Part shown: positions 47,001-56,000 of the stretch, piece by piece | Numbering within the stretch: the first letter of the stretch is position 1 | Layout: each line of letters starts with the position of its first letter | DNA from: Juglans regia | Taxonomy: Eukaryota; Streptophyta; Magnoliopsida; Fagales; Juglandaceae | Assembly (NCBI RefSeq): GCF_001411555.2 | Contig: NC_049911.1 | Span: 2,232,001 to 2,296,000 of the forward strand | Direction: 5' to 3' | DNA length: 64,000 bases | Translations under genes and position numbers: made by a program | Notes under the pieces: model-generated | What the model saw: the letters and a program-made list of their open reading frames with translations, nothing else | Database searches by the model: none | Told to the model about the DNA's origin: nothing

Positions 47001-50000
47001 TATGCTCATTCAATCCAAATAAAGGAGCAATTTCTTTATGAGATTGTGAGAACAGAACTTACAAAGTCATTTGACACAATATCAGTCTTCCCAAATTCCT
47101 TCCAGTGAATTCTCAAATATTCAGTCACCTTTGGAACATCCTGCCGTCGAAACACATCCCAGAGGACTCCAGGATGAGTCTTTTCTGAAACTTCTCCACC
47201 ATCTATGGTTGATTGCTCACAAACATTATTCTCTTCAATATCATTGGTTTCAACACTTCCATCCACCACTGACTCATTTTCATGGGCATCCAATTTTGTC
47301 CCACATGTATTCTGCAGATATTGACCATCAAATGACATATCAGGTGACCTATTGTCCAAACCTACTTGTGGATCCTGCAATGATTCATTAGCCTCAGATG
47401 CCTCGGAGGATTTCTGTAATTTTTCTGTCTGTGTCCTCTGCCAACCTTTTAGCTTCACATCACATGTATGCACCAATAGGTATACCTGACCATAGCTCAG
47501 AGGATGTCAATAAATTTTGAGAGATCACTTTGTTGGCTACATCAGATGACACAACAGAGGATAAGAATAACATAAATCTCAAGATGTAAGACTCAAGGTA
47601 CACTTAGGGGTTTCAATCAAAAAGTAGATTAGATATGATGCATTTTTAAAGAATTGAGACCAACTTAATTCAAATCATCACAACAGTCTGTCCTGGTGTT
47701 AACCCCTAGGGGTTGGCTCAAGTGGTAAAGGCCTTGGGCTTGAGGGTATGCTCCCCCCAGGTCTAAGGTTCAAATTCCCTTGGGTGCAAACAATCTCTAG
47801 GGGCCATCGGACTGGGGGATTTTTCTCTTGAATTACCCAAGGTGTACTTGCGAGAAACTCCTTGCCGAAGGCCTGTGCACCCCTGAGATTAGTCGGGACA
47901 CTGTTTCTGGACACCCGGTACCAATAAAAAAAAAAAAAAAAAAGTCTGTCCTGGTGTTATTTGGTTATCATTTATAAAATACAAACTATTCAATAATGAT
48001 TTCATTTCAAATAAAAGAGTTTGATCTCCAAAGAACTTATAAAATATAAATTTAAAATTAATTTATAATAGGGCCATCGTAATTATATATAAAAGTAAAC
48101 CATCAAACAAGAGATTAGAACTTGAGATGCATGCATGATTAAGAGTTAAGGGAAGAAATATCTTAGCATTTTTCCTCATTTCATATTCTTAATATTTTAA
48201 CAACACAAGTACAAAAAAAACAGCTATCAAGTGCAGTGGTAGGATACAAAAAAGTAGGCACTAAACAGTCAATATAATAAACTATTGGGCAGTGAGAACA
48301 GGGAGAAGTAATAACTTACCATGTCACGCATATTGAAATGGAGATTAGTCACTGAATCACCTCTATCAAGTTCTTCATAAGTGCCATAAGAAATAAAAAT
48401 TTTAGGTCCCACATCATTCTGCAAGGAGTAATGGGGCAACTTTGCAGCAACATTTAGAAGACCCCACTTGGAGTGAATATACTCAAGCAAGGGAAGTTTA
48501 CTAATAAATTCAGGTCTCTGGTACAATAAGAACTCTTCAGATGCACTGGGGGAAGGCCAATCCTTCAGCTTCAACATTTCGGGCCAACCATTTTCATGAG
48601 TTCGTCCCTCAGAGTAGCCTTTGATAAACTGACCAAGTTCGATGTCAACCTGCCATCATGTCAAACCACGGAAACGAAATATAAGGCAAACTAGTAGATA
48701 TTATCAGCCAATTACCATTCTATCCAATATAAAGTTCTTTGACTACAATCAACAGAGACATGAGCGAAAACACAAAAGCCTTGAACAGAGAATATAAAGA
48801 AAGAGCTGTTAGAGCTACCTCAGACCAGTCTAAGCAATCTGTGGCCTTCACCATTCTGTTCTCATCTTTCATTTTCTCATCTGCTGTCTCCCGTACTCCT
48901 CTCCATATAACCACTGGATCCCAGCTTGAGGTGGATGAGCTATCAAACACCTGTTTGACAATGAGAGGTTCACCCCTGGCCCAGTGCTTTCTAAAATTTC
49001 CAATCCCCTCAGATTTGATATCTTGAGATGTTGGGCAGTACAGGAAATTATCATCGCTGTCCTCCCTATGAGCATATTGGCAGAGTCTGGGATCATCCAA
49101 CCCAATGTTTTGTGGGCTTCCAGTATCGTTGATCATGCAGCCACTAACAAGCTCATCCACATTTTTTACCAGTTTTGCAACCCAGTTCATCTTAAAAATG
49201 CGGCTTAAATTTAATGACGAATAACCGCAGCCACCATACTCCTTTGAAGGACATGGAATACTGCCATCATTGTTGGCTTGCCAACCCGGAAACTTATCTG
49301 GTAAAATTAGTCTTAGTTTGGATACTTTCACTTGTTCTGATCCAGTTACTTTCTCTTGACTTTTCCCACTAATCTTACTATCTACAAATTCACCGTTAAC
49401 ACCAGTTGGAGATGCTTCCCGAAGATCTTGACAGCAACTAAGGCACAGATCATATGAGCACTTTGCACAATGCCGATGATAATCTATTATGGGTATCCTG
49501 CAGAAATTGCTGCACGAAGAACATCAGAGTGAACTGCAGTCCTCTAAAACAAGAACTCACCTTTATATAAACAAATCACATAAAGAAATGAAGTAAGGGA
49601 ATCAGAAATCAAAATGAACTTTTTTTTATAAGTAATAAGAAATTTTTATTGACAAGTAAATAGGCATAGCCCAAGTACACAGGAAGTATACAAGAGATGA
49701 ACTAAAAATTAAAATCTTTTCCTTTCCTGTTGAAGACAAATAACTAAAATCAGATGCAATAATATCATGTTGAACACTTTCCCATAAATACTTTTTGAGG
49801 CTTTGATGTCTTATAAACCAATCAATATTCATGCAAAATTCATAAGTGCTCGTAAGGTACCAGCACATCTGCTCATCTGCATTCAACTTTGTCCTGGCAA
49901 GATACGAACTTCCTGAAGACATATATGAACACAAATTTTGTCAAGTAAAATATAAAAGATATATACCCAAATAAAAAATAAAATAAAAACTAAATTTTAA

Positions 50001-53000
50001 TTGGAGCATCATAGGCATCTTACCTTGCAACTTTTTTTCTAGTTCTACTTCAAAGGCCTGCTCATGATGAATTTGCTTAACTACTGGAAGCACCGAAGAT
50101 AACAGGCAGTGGAGATATTTCAACTTGTCTAGAACACGTATCTCTCGAATCCTTACCTGAAACTCATTCATCAGAGTAATAAGATCATAGAATCATGCCC
50201 AACGAAACTAGGTATGCATGTTTTGTGAGATTATTGAAACTTAACATGATATCCCAAATTGTGTGATTGTGCTATGAGAAGGTGATGAATGGGATCCACA
50301 TTGCTTAATCGAGAAGTTAAAGCCCTTCAATATTATTCTAAGGGCCACATTGCTTGAGATGGAGAAGTTAAAGCCCTTCATTATTATTCTAAGGGATTCC
50401 AATAGTAATGTTGACTAATCTTTTGACTTATCAAAAAAAACAATATTGACTAATCTTTTGGTGTATGGCCTAAATGTGGCTTGAGCCTTCCTTGGGTCGT
50501 TACCAATGGTATCAGACTCAAACCCAACTTGTGGGACTTGAGTCATGTGAGCTATGAGCCAAACCCAACCTATGGAATGTAAGGGGGGAAGATTGTAATA
50601 CAAAAATTCTGTGATTATGTATCTGAATGGATTCCACATTCCTTGGGAGGGCAAAGTTGAAGCCCTTTATAATGATTTCATGGGACTCCAATTGTAACCT
50701 AGACCAATCCTTATGGAGTATGAGCCTAGGTATGGCTTGCGTCTTCCGAGTCGTTACATTTAATGATGTTAAAAAAAGCTTTCAATCCATATATGAAATA
50801 CCTTTATTGAATTATCCGAGCGCAAGCACACTTTGCAATTACATGTACCACGACATGCAGGACAACTTCTCTGGATTTCTTCCAATGGGATATCCGAGTA
50901 CCTGAGATATTGACGCATAAATACCAAGTAGTAAAAGTTGAAACAAGAATATTAACTTGTATCTAAATCATGAAACCCTAACCATGTGGAGATACAGCTG
51001 TGGCAATATCCTCTCTTATCACATCTGAGGCACCAAATAACTATGTCCCTATCATTCCTTCGGCACTGGTGGCATGTTTGCCCCCCAGCATTTTCAGAGG
51101 AATCCATGCTCCCATCCGAGTATTCCTGAAAAAAGCTTGTAAACCTCAGTGTCAGATTATAAAAACAAAAAAAGGTAAAGCGGTGGTAACTAACTAATAA
51201 TCAAAGGATTATAATACTGAGTTATGGAAACCCCCAACCAGCACTGGCTCACGTAGCATGGAATCTCCTGGGAAAAATCAGTTATCAGTATTGAATTTTG
51301 ACCTCATGATTCTTACAGATAGACTCTTGATGACAATAATAAAGGGACATATGATGTATCATGTATCCTTAACATCGTGTGGCTTAAATTGTAACTTTCA
51401 GCCTTCAGTCGCTCTATATTAATAAGCTGCAGAGAGATCATAACAACAATAATAATTTCCTCATGATTTTCTCTACTCTAACTTTGAAGCTCACTTGAAA
51501 ACCAAGGTGTCAAAAGGTTTGAAGAAAGGAAAATCATGAGGCTGTCCTTTCTTTCATGGGATCATCTGGCTTGAAAGACAGTAAAAGAGCTGGAGCCAAG
51601 GCTGTTGTTATTTGGACATTTGGACATTAACAGCTGTATTGTCATTATGGAGGAGAATTCATCGAGTTTAAGAGAGTGTAAAAAATGAACACATTAAATA
51701 AACAAATATTTTAAAAAGGTCCAAGGATACCACTTGTGCCATTAAAAATATGTTCAATTTTATCCCAGATATCAGCTTCTTTTTCTCATACTTACTTTTT
51801 TGATAAGTAATCAAGAAGTTTTATTCATAATAATAGGCAAAGCCCAAGTACACAAGAAGTATACATGAAAAATTCCTATCTATAATGTACAATTGAAAGA
51901 AGAAAGTCATGGACATTGAGTCCATTACAAACAACAGCCTCCACCCAAGAAAACAAAGTTTTAAAGAAAAAAACTTTCAGCTCCTCCATTGTTCTCTCTT
52001 GGTTTTCAAAGCTTCTATCATTTCGCTCCCGCCAAATACACCAACACATACATATAGGGACCATTTTCCATATTGTTGCAACTTGTGTATTTCCTCGAAG
52101 GCCTCTCCAGCATGCTAGAAAGTCCAACAATCTGCCGGGCATAACCCATGATAACCCAAGTCAGTGTAAAAAAATATCCCACAGGGTCCTAGCCACCTCG
52201 CAATGTAGAAACAAATGATCAACAGATTCGCCATCTTTCTTACACATATAACACCCGTCTAATACCATTAATCGACGTCTCCTGAGATTATTCGTGGTGA
52301 GAATTTTATCCAAAGTTGTTGTCCAAACAAAAAAAGCTGCTTTTGAGGGAGCTTTGGTCTGCCAAATGCTCTTCCATGGGAATAAGAGCCTACCCGGGTT
52401 CGATAAAACTCTGTGAAATGATCGGACCGTAAATTTACCTTTTTTGGAAGGGCTCCAAAACATCCTATCCAGCATACCCTTAGTCATACGTACTGAATAC
52501 AAAGCTGCATAGAAGTCTGAAATAACCTCCATCTCCCAATCTTGGGCTGCCCTAGTGAAGTCCACAGTCCATTGAGGGAAGCCATTAGAAAAAGCCAAAA
52601 GGTCCGCTGTCGCTGCCTCCTTTACTCATGCTAACTCAAAAATAGCGGGGAAGGTGTCTTTGAGACAACGTTCACCACACCATTTATCATGCCAAAATCT
52701 GACGCGAGAGCCATCGCCCACAACAGTATGTGTCTGTCTCCTAAAAGTCTCCCAACCCTTCCTAATGTTTTTCCACAACCCTACCCCATGTGAACCACAT
52801 ACCTCATTCAAGCACCAACCACCCCATGCTTTCCCAACCTGTGCATCAATGACAGACTTCCACAAAAACCCTCGTTCTTGTTGATACCGCCACAGCCATT
52901 TACCCAATAAAGCTTGGTTGAATTTCGTCAAATTATGAATACCCAAACCACTCCCAAAAACTGGAATGCATACCGTGTTCCAATTGACTAGATGGTACTT

Positions 53001-56000
53001 GAACTCATCCTCCAAACCACTCCACAAGAAATCACATTGTAACTTCTCAATATGGTTGGCAATCTTTGCTGGGAGTGAGAACAGCGACAAAAAATAGGTG
53101 GATAGGTTAGAGAGAGTACTTTCAATGTAAGCCTACTGCATTTCGATAAATACAACTTCTTCCAAGATGCCAGCCTACGCTCTACCTTTTCAACCACAGG
53201 ATTCCAAATCTGCTTTGATTTGAAGGAGGCACTCAATGGTAATCCAAGATACTTAAGAGGTAGAGAAGATACCTTACATCCCAAGAGAGGCTAGAGTTGC
53301 CACATCAGGAACATTACCCACTGGCACCATCTCAGACTTTGACATATTAACTTTCAAACTCGAAACGACTTCGAAACAAAAAAGTAGAGTCCTCAAAGAT
53401 TGGATATGCCCAAGATTTGCTCCACAGAATATAAGAGTGTCATCAGCAAACAGCAAATGAGAAATATTAAGAGAACCATTCCCCACCAGGAAACCGTGGA
53501 GAGAGCCGCCTTCCACAAGACCTACCATCATCTTACTAAGGGCTTCCATGACATATAGGAAGAGTAATGGAGATAGCGAATCTCCCTATCTCAACCCATG
53601 AGAGGAGTTAAAGAAGCCCACTGGAGAACTGTTCACCAATATAGAGAATCGAGCTGTTGAGATACAAAACTTTATCCATTTTATCCATCTCTCTCCAAAA
53701 CTACATTTTTCAAGTAAATAGAGCAGAAATTTCCAGTTGACATGATCATAGGCTTTTTCCATGTCTAATTTGCAGATTAACCCAGGTTCTTGAGATTTGA
53801 GACGTCCATCCAACACCTCATTTGCAATTAGAACCGAGTCTAGGATTTGTCTACCTTTAACAAATGTGTTTTGTGGCTTCGAGATTAACTTCTCCATCAC
53901 CGTGCTCAATCGGTTTGCTAGCACTTTGAAGAGAATCTTATAGATCCCAGTCACAAGGCTAATAGGACGATAATCACGAACCCCACCTTTTTTGGTATGA
54001 GTGCTAAGAGGTGGCATTGAGGCTTCTTTCAAAACTAGCATAATAATGGAACTCTTGAAAAACTAGCATAAGATCACCCTTGATCACTTCCCAACAAGTT
54101 TGGAAAAAACCCATGGTAAAAGCATCAGGGCCAAGGGCCTTATCACTAGCCATGCCACGAACAACTTTGCATACTTCTTCATCAGGGCCTCTCCAACCAC
54201 CCTGCACCCTGTTGATCTAAAGCTAAGAACGTCAACCCATCTGCTAACGGTCTCCAAGATTGTTGTTCAGTTCAGAGATGTTCATAATATTGTCCCATGT
54301 GCTCCTCAATACTTGGCTGATCCGAAAAAACTACACCATCAACCATTAAAGTATCTATAGCATTGATCCTTTGACGCGAATTGGCCACCCTGTGAAAGAA
54401 TTTTGTGCATCTTAAGCCATAAAGCCCTAAATTTCTGTCTCTAAGAGGTCTCTTCCATTAGTAATACTCATTCAAGATCTGTAACTAACTGTCTCTTGCG
54501 AACTTTTTCAGCTTCGTTCAGAATTCTTGCCTCCTCCCCCTACAGGCCCTGTAACTCCTCCATAAGGGAACGTTGCTGTAATATAATATTGACAAACACT
54601 TGTTCATTCCATAACTTCAAGTCATATTTCAGCGCTTTTAGTTTCCTTGCCAGAATGTAGCTTGGAGATCCTTGGAATTCATATGAAGACTACCATTGCC
54701 TGACCCAGTCTACAAAACCGTCAGATTTAAGCCACATATTTTCAAATTTGAAATACCTTCTGCCTCCTTGGATGCCTCCACAATCCAAAAGGATAGGGAA
54801 GTGGTCGGAACAATCTCTAGGTAATCGTCTTTGAATAACTTCAGGAAAGTGTGATTCTCATTCTGAAATTAACAAAAATCTATCGATTCTCGACCAAGAA
54901 GGGATATCTCGAGTGTTGGACCAAGTATATAAGCCTCTCGTAAGTGGAATATCTATGAGCTCCTGTTCTGAAATGAAACCAGAGAATTCCCTCATAGCGG
55001 GAGTGATGTGGGATGTACCTGACCGTTCACTCGGGAAGCGAGATACATTGAAGTCTCCCCCTATACAACTTGGTAATTCCCACCAACTAAGGATTCCAGC
55101 CAATTCTTCCCACAATAAGCTTCTTTCTGAGTCAATATTCGGACCGTATACACCCTGCAAATGCCCAACGGAACCCATCTTCTACATTTACAAAAGAGCA
55201 CGCCACAGTGAATTCACCCACACATTCCTCTACTCTTTCCACCACTCTTTTATCGAACATGATAAGAACACCACCCGATGCACCTTTGGAAGGTAGATAC
55301 GACCATCCAACATGATGCCCTCTCCACAAACTACAAATTATTTGCCTCGTAATTAGTTCAAGTTTGGTCTCTTGCAAGCAAATGAAATCACCCTGCCTTT
55401 GTCGAAGTAAGTTTCTGACTTGGAGTTGTTTGGCCTGCTCGTTCAGCCCCCTTACGTTCCAAGATATAATTTTTGGTTACATAACAAAACCATCGTTGCC
55501 CTTCCCTTCCCAAGCCCCCGAGAAGAACTACGCTCCCCTCCATCATCGTTCATATCCCACATAAGCCTCTTGAGTTCTCTCTCTCTCTCTCTTTTTGTCC
55601 AAAGCCTACAAGGGACCAGCATTAGTTTGTGTATTTGCAGCTTCAACAGCTGTGACTAATGTCAAAAATTCATCTTCAAAACCCACACATGTAATCCCAA
55701 CAAGATGTTTGATCTCCATAGCTGTTTGGATTACACAATCTGAGACCCTAGGATGAAACGATTTCAATGGAATGGGTTCTATCCCCTCAACAAGGCATCT
55801 ACCCCTCACTGCATTCACCCTTCCTTCGATCATCATCTCCCCTCTATTTGAAGAGTCACAAACTACCAAAATACCTTCCATTGCACTGTCCTCTGAATTA
55901 CCCAGCCTTCCCACACTATGATGGTCCTCCAAACTGAGTTTCACGGCAGCTGAAGAAAGTTTTGGCGCCAAACTCACTATTTGGGCAGTTGAGGACACCA

